Source: Thamnaconus septentrionalis (lineage: Eukaryota; Chordata; Actinopteri; Tetraodontiformes; Monacanthidae). From it: a stretch of 64,000 bases of DNA. The stretch spans positions 21,198,501 to 21,262,500 of the forward strand of contig CM020511.1 of the NCBI GenBank assembly GCA_009823395.1, read 5' to 3'. A program made the position numbers and the translations under genes. Positions 53,414 through 64,000 of this stretch are shown here, piece after piece. The first letter of the stretch is position 1. Each line of letters begins with the position of its first letter. The notes beneath the pieces were generated by a model that saw only the letters and a program-made list of their open reading frames with translations, was not told the DNA's origin and did no database searches.

Positions 53414-56355
53414 AAGGGGTTGTGTCTCAGCTGTGTCACGCCCATATAGCTATGGATCACTTGAATCAACTCACACAGTTTCCAGAATATCAAAATAAAA
53501 ATCACAAGTCAAAACATAAGCAGCAAAAAAGAGGCTTAGCTCAACACAGAACTCCCCCCTGGAGGCAGGCTGTGGAAAAGGTCATACTCCTTTTTAACGA
53601 GTTTATCCAAAACTACTTCTCTCAAGGAACACAATATCCTGAATTTTGGTTTTAGTATTTTTCTGGGAATTAGAGTACCTTCATCAACTTCATCAGTTAT
53701 TCTTCAATTTGACTCATCAACAGAATTATTTGGTATTTTTTTACATGCACGTATGATGTCTTATCTTATCACCTCCACCGGCTCAAAGCTTGGGCAGCAG
53801 GAGGCGCTGGTGTCTGCCCTCAAGTTGACGCACTGCACAGACCAGTCAGTGGTTCTGCTTGGTTTGCATGGGGCCTTGATGGTCATTCCTTCTTCTCATC
53901 CTCCACAGGTGCAGCATTTGGTTCTCAGGGGGTTAAAAGGAATTACCGGTCCAATCTGTCTCCAAGCCCCAAGACCACCACCACCTCCACCGCCGCCATT
54001 GTTGTCCCATCACTCCGTGGTCAAACAGCATCGGCAACCATAGTTGCTGCTTCCCCCGCCTGGAGCAGGAAAACTGCTGTTGAAAGTCCAAAGATTCCCA
54101 CAACACGGCCAGAGAACAAAAGCCCGTATCCTCCAGAGCAGGAGGTTCCTGCTGAAGCAACACCCAAGGACCAGGAAGGTGAAGAGAGCAGGAGGCCTCT
54201 GGAACCTCCTGAGGTGATGGAGCAGGTCCAGCCCAGCCTTCGCAGCGAACCGCTGGTCCACGATGAAGTGATCCAGCACCAACAAGCCACACCGAACCTG
54301 ACGCCATACCACGTCAGGATGAGGGAGGAGTCCCGCGGTTCTTCAGACGAATCCGATAATGACTTTCCTTCCGACAAGCTAGCAGCTGCGACAACAAAGC
54401 AGGAAGAAAAGGAGAAACCAAGATATCCGAATGATCCACCAATGAAGAAAGAAGAAGAAACCTCAGATTCTGAAACCCAGGCGGTCATCGAACCGCACTC
54501 TGAATCTAGGACCAGCAGCCCGGTGTCAGAATATGAGCCGGAGGAGGAGAGCGGCGCCTCAAACGAGTGGGTGGAGATGAGAAAAGAAGAGAGCAAAATG
54601 ACAGGTGACGGTGACATTGAACGGGAGATGAGAACACGTGAGGCAGATGTTGAAGAGCCGTTGTACCCTGACGGGGAGGAAATGGACACGTGGGATAGTG
54701 TGATGGAGAAGAAGGTCGACCTGAAGAGCGGGGATGGTGGCTCGAAGCAGGACCAAGAAACGCAACAGCACATCGAACCAGAGGAGGATATTTCGCCACG
54801 ACTGCAAGAGCTGGAGGAGAAGGACCTGGGGCAGGATGTTGATGTAGAAGAACAGCAAGTGGAGACCCACCCAGTAGTGGACGCAGTTGGAGAGGATAAA
54901 GGGTCACCTGCTGCCTTGGACCTTCCTCACCACGAAGAGGACGAAGACGAGGACTTGCAGAATGTCTCCATGTCATGGAGGACGGAGGTGGAGGGCATGA
55001 GCGACGCCCAGGACAACACCCTCGCAGACACCCGGCCTCTGATTCGCTACAAGAGCGACGAGACAGATGCAAACACTCAGGCGTCACATGCAGATGAGAG
55101 CGAGTCCAGCAGTGAGGCCGAGCAGGAGAAGAAGAAGGCCGGGGAGCTGAGAACCTGGACTGAGGGTAAGACGCAGAGATCTGGGACGATGGAGGACCTG
55201 TGTGAGGAGGTGGAAGAGGAGGAGGTTCTGGATGAGCGGTACCAGCTGGGATACACTCATCTGGAGGACAGAGACATTGTTCTTGGTAAGACTGAGGATG
55301 TACCTGGAGTGAAGGGTGAGGAGGCCATCCAAGACAAAGAGGAACATGAAGGATCAGAGGAACCTGCTCAATCGTTGGCATCTCCTGAGCCAGATGTTGA
55401 GCTAGACACTGACAGACTTGTGGAACAGGAGTTGGAAAACCTGGACACATTTAGCTACAGCGTCCACTTTGCTCAGCAGCAGGTCAGTCCAAGTGAGCTC
55501 ACAGTAGAGGAGGAAGAGGAAGATATGGCAGCTGGGCTAGAACCTGAAGATGGAATGAATCAGGAGCTAAGATCTTCCCCTTCTATTGTGGACGAACCTT
55601 ATGACAACCCTAGTTTCAGTAATACATCAGCAAGGGAGCCGGAAGTCCAACCTGAAGGTCCAGAAACTCTTCAGAACAGAGACGGGGAGGAGGAACACAA
55701 CGTTTCCAAGGTGACACATGCTGACGAGACTGAAGACGCCTTCATCAGCAGGTCAGATTTAGAAGAGCTGCTTGTCCAGCACCTGCAGGGTGTGTCCATC
55801 GTCTCAGAAGCTGGAGAGGTTGTCCTGGAAACATCTGGTGAGTCTCTGGAACATTTCAAGGAGGACATGGCTGGGAAGCCAAATCAGGACTTTGAACTGG
55901 AAGAACACAAGACACGAGAAAAAGATGCACCTGAACCGGCCGCAGAGAGTCCTCTGCATGAGGAAGATCAGCCTCTTCAAAAGTTACCGGACTGTGAGCC
56001 CAGCGACATCTTCGAGGTGAGGGACTCGCCGGAAGTTCTCAAGACAAATGGCAAAGACCACGACCTCCACGCTCTCTTTAGTGCCAGTCTGAAGAGCGAC
56101 TTCTGGACCTCCTCGCTGGAGACCGGCGCCACCTATCAGCCCGACAACCCCTGTGACGAAGAAGCCAAGCCAGTCAGTCAGAATCTAGTGAACTGGAGCT
56201 CTGCCACAATGGCTAGAGTCCAGGAGGAGGAGCAGGAGGGCCAGATCGGGGCCAAACAGGTGCCGTGCAGAAAACCTGTCCAGGGGGAGTTTGTCCACTC
56301 AGAGGACTCAGATGTGGAGGCAGAATCCTGGTCTTCTGGGGAGGAACCCATCTAG
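50822..56355 (+). CDS. nes: nestin, type VI intermediate filament protein, 4 exons
   Basis: Cytoskeletal protein of neural progenitors and muscle that co-assembles with vimentin-type filaments. Exons: 50822-51646, 52048-52172, 52911-53002, 53909-56355; phases join to 1162 aa. The head is minimal (about 14 residues, MALRSIHTTFHHLGEEKQQM), then a rod opens with LGLNRRLESYLSRVKLLEEE and closes with LEVATYRALLDGENQ (~residues 310-325). A short head, this rod-end motif and the four-exon layout with a giant last exon are nestin hallmarks. The ~840-residue tail is strongly acidic (Glu/Asp-rich) and ends VEAESWSSGEE, close to the mammalian nestin terminus. It is shorter than human nestin (1621 aa) and lacks the long run of human-type tandem repeats. 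Synemin is the main alternative, but the short head and the terminus argue against it. Confidence 0.92.
53355..53412 (+). repeat. (GT)29 microsatellite in nestin intron 3
   Basis: 58-bp GT tract between nestin exons 3 and 4. A shorter GT tract lies at about 51931-51964 in intron 1. Confidence 0.95.
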
Positions 56356-56856
56356 AACGTCATGAGGAACCCGAGCGGTTTGATTTGACCTGTGTTGGAG
56401 ATAGGTCAAGTTTCCTGTCTTGTGCATTCAGTGTAAAACAAAACCAAAGTTGTGCTGATTCTACCCGAAAAGATGCTGAGTCACATTTTCTTCTTTGTTC
56501 CGCTATCATCCGTCAAATCTGCTGGTGGTGGTCTTCTTACCCAGGAGATGAAGGTGTGGAGGTGGAGTGTGGTCTGAAAGTGTAGTGATCAATGCCTGGA
56601 TCAATTGACTGACTGATGGAAATCAATGAGAGAGAGCAGGTTGTGGGGCATGGATGAGGGGGGGAGGATGGGGGTTGCTGGTCTCTGGGTTTATCTGACT
56701 GACAGCTGAGGCCACTTATCTCACCACTTCCTGCATCTTCCAAATGTGTCAAACAGTCAGTTGTTGTAGGATTTGTCAGCGGATTTGGAATGCTTTTACT
56801 GAAACGTACCTTTATCTTGTCTTTTTCTTTTTCTTCTTTCATTAATAAGAATCTGG

Positions 56857-56862
56857 AATAAA
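56857..56862 (+). promoter_or_regulatory. nes: nestin poly(A) signal AATAAA
   Basis: First canonical AATAAA after the nestin stop (about 500 bp). A second, AAATAAAAT, lies near 56949. Confidence 0.65.
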
Positions 56863-57396
56863 ACAGAAAACTCCTCTGACTGTGCCTACTATTGCTTAAA
56901 AAAAAACTGAAAACCTCTTTTTCAGATGCACCTGAGAACTCAGTGGACAAATAAAATACCAAGGTCACCATCTGTATGTTCCCTTTTTTTCTGCAACCAT
57001 GCAACAAACACAACACACATAAACCTTCAGAGTCTAAAGATTTCCAGGCACAGAAGAAAGGTTATACTATCCACTGTCTTTTTATTAAATTAAATTAAAA
57101 TTAAGTCCCACATGAGCCCCAAACACACTTCTCTAAACCTAGTACCCAAACCCTATGTCTTACACTAAACCATTAATCAAAATAGTTTTCCTTAACCCTA
57201 AACATATTCCCCTATTCTTTACCATTACTGTAAGTCTAATCTTGTAACCCTTCACCATAACCATAACAATCTTCCCTGGCACCACGTGCACAATAAATGG
57301 CTTTTCTAATGGTTTGGAAACACCAGGAAAATATTTTCACTTACCTGGATATGTGTCACCCAAACTGACTACACACTACTACTACTACTACTACTA

Positions 57397-57432
<36 letters not shown>

Positions 57433-57615
57433 CAGTGAAGTGTTAAAGGGTGTTTGTTAATACATTAGAGGGGTAAACTTTTAGATCTTAAAGGTACACA
57501 AGTGCATCATCAGTGTAAAGAATGATGTGACCTGCAGGATCCACCTGTGTTGTCCATGCGTTTCCTGCTTCAGTAATGGTGTGTGTGTTTGAATCACATC
57601 TGTGAAGCTGCTGCT

Positions 57616-57616
<1 letters not shown>

Positions 57617-57688
<72 letters not shown>
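57617..57688 (+). repeat. (GT)36 microsatellite
   Basis: 72 uninterrupted bases of GT downstream of nestin. Confidence 0.97.
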
Positions 57689-57690
<2 letters not shown>

Positions 57691-58002
57691 CCAAACACTG
57701 ATAAAGCAGCACTGAGAGCCTTGGCTAGCAATCCATCGGGACCGCCGCGCAGAAAGTATGAAAAAAACAAAGAATGCATGACCTCACCTCCTCCCCCATC
57801 ATCCTCCAACCTCCCACCCTCCCCATCCACCTCCCCCATGTCACTCATTAGTCAACTAAAGGGAACAATGATGCTATTTCAGTGGAAATTCAGACCAATG
57901 AGAAGGAAGGAAGGAAACTGTAGACGACCACCGTGTGATGCGAGTCCAGTGCTGCAGCTGTCTGTCATACTTCTATTTTCTGACAATCAATAGAGCCGTT
58001 CG

Positions 58003-58005
<3 letters not shown>

Positions 58006-58055
<50 letters not shown>
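58006..58055 (+). repeat. (CA)25 microsatellite
   Basis: Fifty bases of CA following CGCACG in intergenic DNA. Confidence 0.95.
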
Positions 58056-58057
<2 letters not shown>

Positions 58058-58879
58058 TCCAAAAAAAGAAAGACTGATGGCAGAAATTCTTCAAGAAACA
58101 AAACAAAGCCAAAGATTAGAAGCTCTAGAACAGACTCCCTCTGTGTCCACCAGGAAAAACACGTTTGTTTTGTCCTTCAACATTAAAACCATGTTCATTT
58201 ATCTCCCATTGAGTTTTTACCGCAAGTGGTGGCAGTAAAAAAAAAAAAAAAAAAGCTTTTTAAATCAAAAAAGCAAAAATTGAATAAAGAAATAAAAACA
58301 AAAATTGGCTGATTTATTTATTAACTTGTCTGAACAAAAAAGGAAGAGAATCAGAATCAGCAGAAACAGACACAAACAGAAATAATAAAACAGAAAGTAC
58401 AACAACAACGAAGCCCTGAAAACGATAAAATATTATTTAAGAAAATATTCACACTTGAAACAAAATGAACAAAATATGAAATTAAAACACAATAAGAAAA
58501 ATGAGATTTCATTTGAAGTTTCTTGCTGGAGGAGGTTTGATTGGTGGCTCCGTACACCCCTCACCCACGCCCCCACTGATAACTACATAAAACAATGAAA
58601 AAATGAATAGAGTAAAAAAAAAAAAAAGTAAACAATAAAAATAAAATAATCAAATACATGTATGTAAATAGGATAAAAAAAGGGGAGAATTTTGATAGAA
58701 AAGAGAAAAAAGAAAAAGAAAAAGAGAGAAAAAGAAAGAGAAAAGAGAGAGAGAAAGAAAAAAAGGGGGGCATATCAATGTGTATGCGTGAATATACACA
58801 CGTATCTGTAATACATGCACACAAACCTTCATAGCAAAGGTCATGTGAGAGTTTAATCCTATTCATTATCGAGGGGTTC

Positions 58880-59425
58880 TTGTATAGACTCATAATAATC
58901 AAGAAAAGGTCTCCACACCTTGAGGAAGGTTTGGGAGGACCCTTTGAGTGTGTATTTGATTTTTTCTAATTTCAAGAAGTGACATCTTTGATCCAATGAG
59001 AGAAAGATGGAGGAGTGTGTTGCTTCCATTTAAAGAGGATCAAGCGTCGTGCAAGGAGTGTAGTAAGAGCTATGACAACGTGGGCTTTAGCAGGTAAGAC
59101 AGCTCGAGATTCCTCAGGTGTGACAACAAAAAGGTAGCAGGTTGGGTTGGGGTCTAACCGAGTTCCAAACATCTCACTAAGGGCTTTAAAAATACTTGTC
59201 CAAAAGGTGGAAAGATTTGGACACAACCAAAACATGTGAATTAAATCTGCAGGCTGGTTTCTACACCGAGGGCATGATGCATCAAGGTTCGGATAAATCT
59301 TGCCAACCTAGCCTTAGTAAAGTGAGCTCTATGTATAATTTTCAATTGAATTAGGCTGTGTTCAGCGGATGTAGATGAAGTATGTATCAGGTTTAAGACA
59401 GAGTCCGTTGGTCCAATCTTTTATT
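58880..59425 (-). mobile_element. LINE-1-type ORF2 C-terminal fragment
   Basis: Read on the - strand, 59425 to 58880 gives a degenerate L1-like reverse-transcriptase tail. Its parts are a SLIQLKIIHRAHFTKARLAR-type segment, PRCRNQPADLIHMFWLCPN (a C-x2-C with H and C downstream), LSTFWTSIFKALSEMFG, LPAKAHVVIALTTLLARRLI and, after a frameshift near 58975, FLKLEKIKYTLKGSSQTFLK and VWRPFLDYYES. Frame breaks and the missing 5' portion mark it as dead. Exact element ends are not visible. Confidence 0.8.
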
Positions 59426-59429
59426 GGTG

Positions 59430-61398
59430 CCATGAATTGTGGTCTGGTTTCTTGGCATGTTGTCGCAGTGCGACCTTGTTAATGAGGGTCAAGCTCACGT
59501 CGACTACACGTGTTTCCCCACCGCCAACTTTTGGTGCTAATGAGCTCGCGGCTTGCGGCCAAACCTGGCAGAGCCGCCCATCCAAGGTCGTCGAGTCCGA
59601 AAGACAACTCGGCTCTGTGGTTACTGGCCCCAAAAAATCAACTCAATGGACCAAATTTTTTCTCTCTGAAGGCACCGCCATGAAGATGGGAGCGCCGCCT
59701 TCTGGTGGAGCTAAGAAGGACGGCAGGAAGGAGGGTCTGTTAGCTGCTTGTCATAACGTGTGTGTGTATGTATGTGTGTGTGTGCACTGACAGCCATCTG
59801 CCATCCATGGATAAGTGGCTATTGATTTCCTCCTGATGGTTGGATCACTGCCGGAGCCTCAGAGACGGAGACAGGAAGCTCTCCGGTCACTTCCTGTTCC
59901 TCCTTGACAGCGCCACCACCAGGAAAAAGGCAGCAAGGGTTTTTTTCCTACCAGCAGCAGTGAAGAACAAAATGACGCTACGGTCTAAAGATACATTGTA
60001 ACATCGGCCGTGTTGGAAAGAATTCAGTATTTTTTTTAGGTTATTTTATTTCTATTTGCTCCAGTGATTCCTGAACGCTTTCAGGCCAAAAGGCTGCAGC
60101 AGCACCACTGAACCTGTAGAGGGCAGTGTTGAGCACTTCGTCCTAAACTTTAAACCAAACAAAGTAAAAACACAACATTCGGAGGAAACTGGCAGCAGCG
60201 GTCAAACAGGAAGGGAACATCCATCAAGATTGAGGCCAATCTGGACTCAGAAAGGTGAAACCCCCTCATTGTAAAGTGTCTTTGTCATCATAGTGAGATG
60301 ATGAGCCCGTGAATGTGAGTCAGTCACTAAAAAAAAGCTCTCAGCAATGTTGTTGCTCAAGTTGCCGTGGAGACCAAACAACTGCTTTTAGAAACAGACT
60401 CACGCTGTTTGTTGCTGCCGCCGCGTCCCTGTTGCATCAGAAAGTGCCTGGTCACGCCGCAGCTGCAAGCATTGTTGACTCCCCACCCCTCAAAACCCTG
60501 ACCCCCCACACCCACGCCTCCCGCTCCCACACACACACACACACACACACAAAAGATCATGTCCATCACAACTGGATGAGAAACAACATGTGAAACTTGT
60601 TGTTGCTGACAGTTTTAGGGAAGTGAACGAGGTGACCCAGGTGTTTCTCTCCCAGTGACAGATGTCTCTCTCAAGGCGTCATCACATGATAATGTGGGTC
60701 ATGTGATGGCGGCATCGCTGTGTGCCAGAATAGAGATGCAGTTTCTTTCACTGGCCGGTGAAATCCAGCAGCTGCAGCCGTGACTAAGGATGCAGGAAGC
60801 ACAGCGGCCGACCTTCAGCCTCGTCTCAACCAAACTGACTCGGAATTCTCTCATTGCTGAGGAAAATGTTTAAAATGCGACTGTAGTGCAGACACATTCT
60901 GGCAGGCCGACGACGATCTTCATTCCACTTGGTCTGGTCAACCGGTTCCAGCACTTTGACTCTGAGTCACTTAGAAACTCTCCAGCAGAATGCCCATGTC
61001 TCCAGAGCTGCTGCTGCTGGGAGAGCTGACACCAGTCACATCCCATCAAACACACAAACCTCACACTCACTTCTCCAACTAGCACATGTCACTGTATTGT
61101 CCTGTTGCACAACACAAAAAGAGAAATTCTCTGATTTCTGCCGTTTTCTGCATCAGGGAGATCAAACGGCCTTCGGCCGCCACAGTTCCTGACAGATTAT
61201 CCACGATTCGCTGCCTCTTGAAATCAGCCAATGATTTATAAAAATGTTAATTGCTACTAGAAAAATGACAACAACATCAAGGGCAACAACTGTCAGATGG
61301 TTGTCAGCAGCAGGTCAGTAGTTGAAATCCTCCGTCATCTAGCCAGGAGGATGCGTCAAGACAAAGCTAAACGTGGGAACAAAACGATTCAAATAGGA

Positions 61399-61434
<36 letters not shown>

Positions 61435-62014
61435 TTGCCCATCGTTTATTGCCGCCCACATCATCATTATCAGTGTTACACAACCCTCATTTTGATGATG
61501 AAAAGGTTGAGCTGAAGCTGAGGAGCAGCAGACACCAGAGGAGATGTGACAGAGCTTCAGCAGGTTTCATATTAGACTCTTTATTAGAGTCATTGTTTGT
61601 GTCTCACATTGCAAATACTTGACAATCAATATTTAAGGTGAAAAAAAACACATTAAAAAATGTGTAATATTTTGTCTGAACCCTTGATATGAACTGTTTT
61701 CACAGTGAACATGGCTGAATTTTCAAGATGTGTGTGTGTGTGTGTGTTCCTTTCCTTGTGTATCTGTGTGTGTCTCCTGCAGACACAATAATATGATCAG
61801 TGCCTAGAAATTAGGTTAGATGGAGGACAAACCCACTCACCCACCCACCCACACTGATCTAATCAGCGAGGTTCATCAGTGTGGGAGGAGCCTTCAGGTT
61901 CCTGTCCAATGGGAGTGAAGAAAGGTATCAGCAGGTTTTTTGTTAACCTAATAATTAAAAAGAAAAACACAAATGCAAGTCTGCCGCTGCCCACTCCAGC
62001 CATGACCGAGCATG

Positions 62015-62059
<45 letters not shown>

Positions 62060-62707
62060 TTATTAATAGTGGCCTGTTGACTCAGAAGTGTGTGTGTCCC
62101 AGACGTGAGTGCAGCAGCTGAAGGTGGCAGCAGAGGCCCCTCCCACAAATTTCTCTTTAGGAATTCTTTTACTTCGTAAACTTCGTTTCTTTTACTTTTA
62201 TTGTTCTTTCTATTTCCAGCTACTTCCTTGTTTTTCAGAAGTTTTATATAATTGTTTACTCTGTCAGTAGTTTTAACCCTGATTTCACCAGCAAAGTGAA
62301 ATCCTTAAACCTTTCGTTTCAAATAATATTGGATATGAATCAGTCAAAGATCAAATAATAAACCTGCTATTGAATAGTGTTGCTTTGTGAAGGAAACCTA
62401 ACAAAACCAGGAAATTAAGATTATTCTAGTGATCAGTCTAAATCTTCTTCATATGTGTCTCAGACTCTGAAATCGTCAAAAGTGTCAAGAATGTCGAAAT
62501 TTTAAAGCTGAGGAATTCATGAAAATATGAAAACGTGATCATAAAGACCTTTAAATTCTTCATAGTGAGTCTGAGATAGAGATCGTCTGGTCTCCATTGT
62601 CCTGACGGCGAGCTCCTCCCCCGAAACACAGCACGGGGTCGCGGCGACATCTAGTGGTGTAGATCTAACACTGCAGCCGAAGTCGAGCCTCGTGAGAACA
62701 GTCAGGT

Positions 62708-62744
<37 letters not shown>

Positions 62745-63370
62745 TAAACAAAACCCCAAACTTTAAAAAAAAAAAAATGTTTTATCTGTCTTTTAAAGTC
62801 AATATCAGAGAGAAGGTGGAGAAAATCAAGCTGCTCCTCACCAGGACAGTTCGCTCAGGCTGCTAACTGTCTGCCACCACAGAAGAGGCCTGACTGTGGT
62901 GCACCAAGTTGTGGGTTCAATATACTGTTCAATATTAGTTTTGAAAGAAAGTGAAGGAACTCAAAAACTCACAAAATTGTGAAAAAAATGTGTGTTTCAG
63001 TTTTTCTTGATTGCTGAAATACAGAACCTGGTTACTGTTGCATAAAATCCCAAACTTTTTCATAATTTTTTTTGATCATCATCACTGATCATCATCATTC
63101 CCAGAAGCACACACACATTTCCTATAATCATAAACACAATTCACCTGTTTCTGCTTGTCTCAATATTCAAAACTCCATTTGCAAAACCTGACACAAAAGT
63201 GGCCAAATAAATAATTCCCGATGTGTTCATTCAGCAAACACATGCTTTCAATGTAATTAACTCAAGTTGCCCTAACCTAAAGTCAAAACCACACCTTTCT
63301 CCAGGTCAAAACAAATTGTGATCGCACCAATCAGACTTTTGGCTCAATGAATAGAACCTAGAAGCTCTGG
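59430..63370. other. gene-free intergenic DNA
   Basis: Nearly 4 kb with no recognisable host exon on either strand. It contains short CA/TG tracts (~60532-60551, 61731-61747, 62014-62057, 62708-62742), a CAG/AGC triplet run (~61403-61431) and ordinary AT-rich filler. Open frames here show no domain. Confidence 0.5.
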
Positions 63371-63374
63371 AAGA

Positions 63375-64000
63375 ATGGATCGGGACCATGCAGAGGCTGC
63401 CAGACAACAGGGGGGGACCAGGAAGAGGAAGAGGACAACAATGACTCTCTGGTTCATCATGTGCTGGTACAGAAGAAGACCATCAGCCAAGACCATCGAG
63501 TCCTCCCATGCACTGCCGCCCTTCCATTTGCATCCATTGACGATACTCTCAGGAGAGAAAACAGGTAATTTGCCTCATTGTCACTGTACATGTACCTGTA
63601 ATGTGTCACAGTCCAAGCACAGTGATGTTTGTCCAGTGTGCTGTGTAGTTATACTTCCTTTACCACAGTAATGGGTGACCATAGGTCAGGAAATAATCTT
63701 TGCTGCCCTCTAGTGGAGGCAGGCAGCCTCACTGCTGAACAGGACACTGCCTTGGTAAATATGCTGAATGGCATTAATCACTTTGAGGGGGATTCAAACC
63801 TTCAATATTGAGGACCAGGGAACATTTCATGGCCTGACCAGCACAAGCCTTTCCACCACTGGCCACTGGGTACTACAGCGGAACTACGCAAGGACCAAGC
63901 AACTCTAGCGCATGCCTTCTAAGAGGAATTCCTTCCATCTACAGTATGAAGATAAAGACCCACAAAATTTTATTATGAATGAAGACACAGAGAAGAGGTT
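63375..64000 (+). pseudogene. decayed Tc1/mariner-like transposase, runs off the window
   Basis: A frame-broken coding relic. Its words follow a widespread fish IS630/Tc1-mariner-like transposase in order: a GGTRKRKRTT basic patch at ~63410; a CATCCATTGACGATACTCTC-AGGAGAGAAAACAGG block (63531-63566) equal to the helix-turn-helix end; GSLTAEQDTALVNMLNGINH at ~63724-63783; a CTTTCCACCACTGGCC block at ~63849; and AGAGGAATTCCTTCC at ~63921. Several frameshifts separate the blocks. The right end lies beyond the window. Confidence 0.55.

Larger units (their letters stand above)
56863..58849. other. gene-free, repeat-rich intergenic DNA
   Basis: Contains degenerate CCCTAAACC-like words (~57120-57290), CTA triplets and CA tract (~57376-57431), a 72-bp GT tract (57617-57688), a 50-bp CA tract (58006-58055), and A-rich, GAAA-rich low-complexity DNA (~58230-58770). 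No host gene seen. Confidence 0.6.

Noticed and set aside
54506..55450. 314-codon - strand frame opposite nestin exon 4
   Set aside because: It is the shadow of the acidic, GAG/GAC-rich nestin tail. It has no domain, and the nestin frame on the + strand is supported by splicing and homology.
57120..57290. Interstitial telomere-like CCCTAA/CTAAACC words
   Set aside because: The words are too degenerate and irregularly spaced for a telomeric array; AT-rich fish intergenic DNA often looks like this.
59437..59790. 117-codon + strand frame after the LINE fragment
   Set aside because: No domain, no splice signals in phase, and a TG microsatellite forms its end. Nothing links it to a gene.

Overview
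The window is vertebrate nuclear DNA, almost certainly from a ray-finned (probably percomorph-type) fish. Evidence is the multi-exon genes with GT-AG introns and AATAAA poly(A) signals, proteins that track human orthologues almost residue for residue, compact introns, very frequent (CA)n/(TG)n microsatellites, and several repeat families I recognise as typical of teleosts. I found no bacterial genes, CRISPR arrays, tRNAs or rRNAs.

Layout, left to right: bmper (+, CDS 1246-16579, 15 coding exons, 691 aa); eaf1 (-, 21584-18755, 6 exons, 258 aa), convergent with bmper; mettl6 (+, 22196-24136, 5 exons, 311 aa), head to head with eaf1 across a ~610 bp shared promoter region; a small secreted single-Ig-domain protein (-, 25811-25011, 2 exons, 160 aa); a divergent short type II membrane/coiled-coil protein (+, 26646-27825, 263 or 216 aa depending on an in-frame intron); sh3bp5 (+, 30017-39235, 9 exons, 468 aa); capn7 (-, 49351-41240, 21 exons, 824 aa, catalytic triad intact), tail to tail with sh3bp5; and nestin (+, 50822-56355, 4 exons, 1162 aa). 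From about 56.9 kb to the right edge I see no host gene, only microsatellites, A-rich low-complexity DNA, a LINE ORF2 fragment and a decayed transposase. All splice junctions given were read by eye; every modelled gene stays in frame from start to stop.

The genes do not form one pathway. bmper encodes an extracellular BMP modulator, eaf1 an ELL-associated elongation factor, mettl6 a tRNA m3C methyltransferase, sh3bp5 a Rab11 exchange factor, capn7 an ESCRT-linked calpain and nes a neural-progenitor intermediate filament. eaf1-mettl6-sh3bp5-capn7 matches the human 3p25 cluster, whereas bmper and nes are on other human chromosomes (7p14 and 1q23). Two lineage-specific, immune-looking genes sit between mettl6 and sh3bp5. 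They are the least explained part of the window. Introns carry a small museum of DNA-transposon remnants (Harbinger-like Myb/SANT, hAT with a BED finger, two MITEs with clear inverted termini), a 16-bp minisatellite of about 38 copies and a GGAT higher-order repeat.
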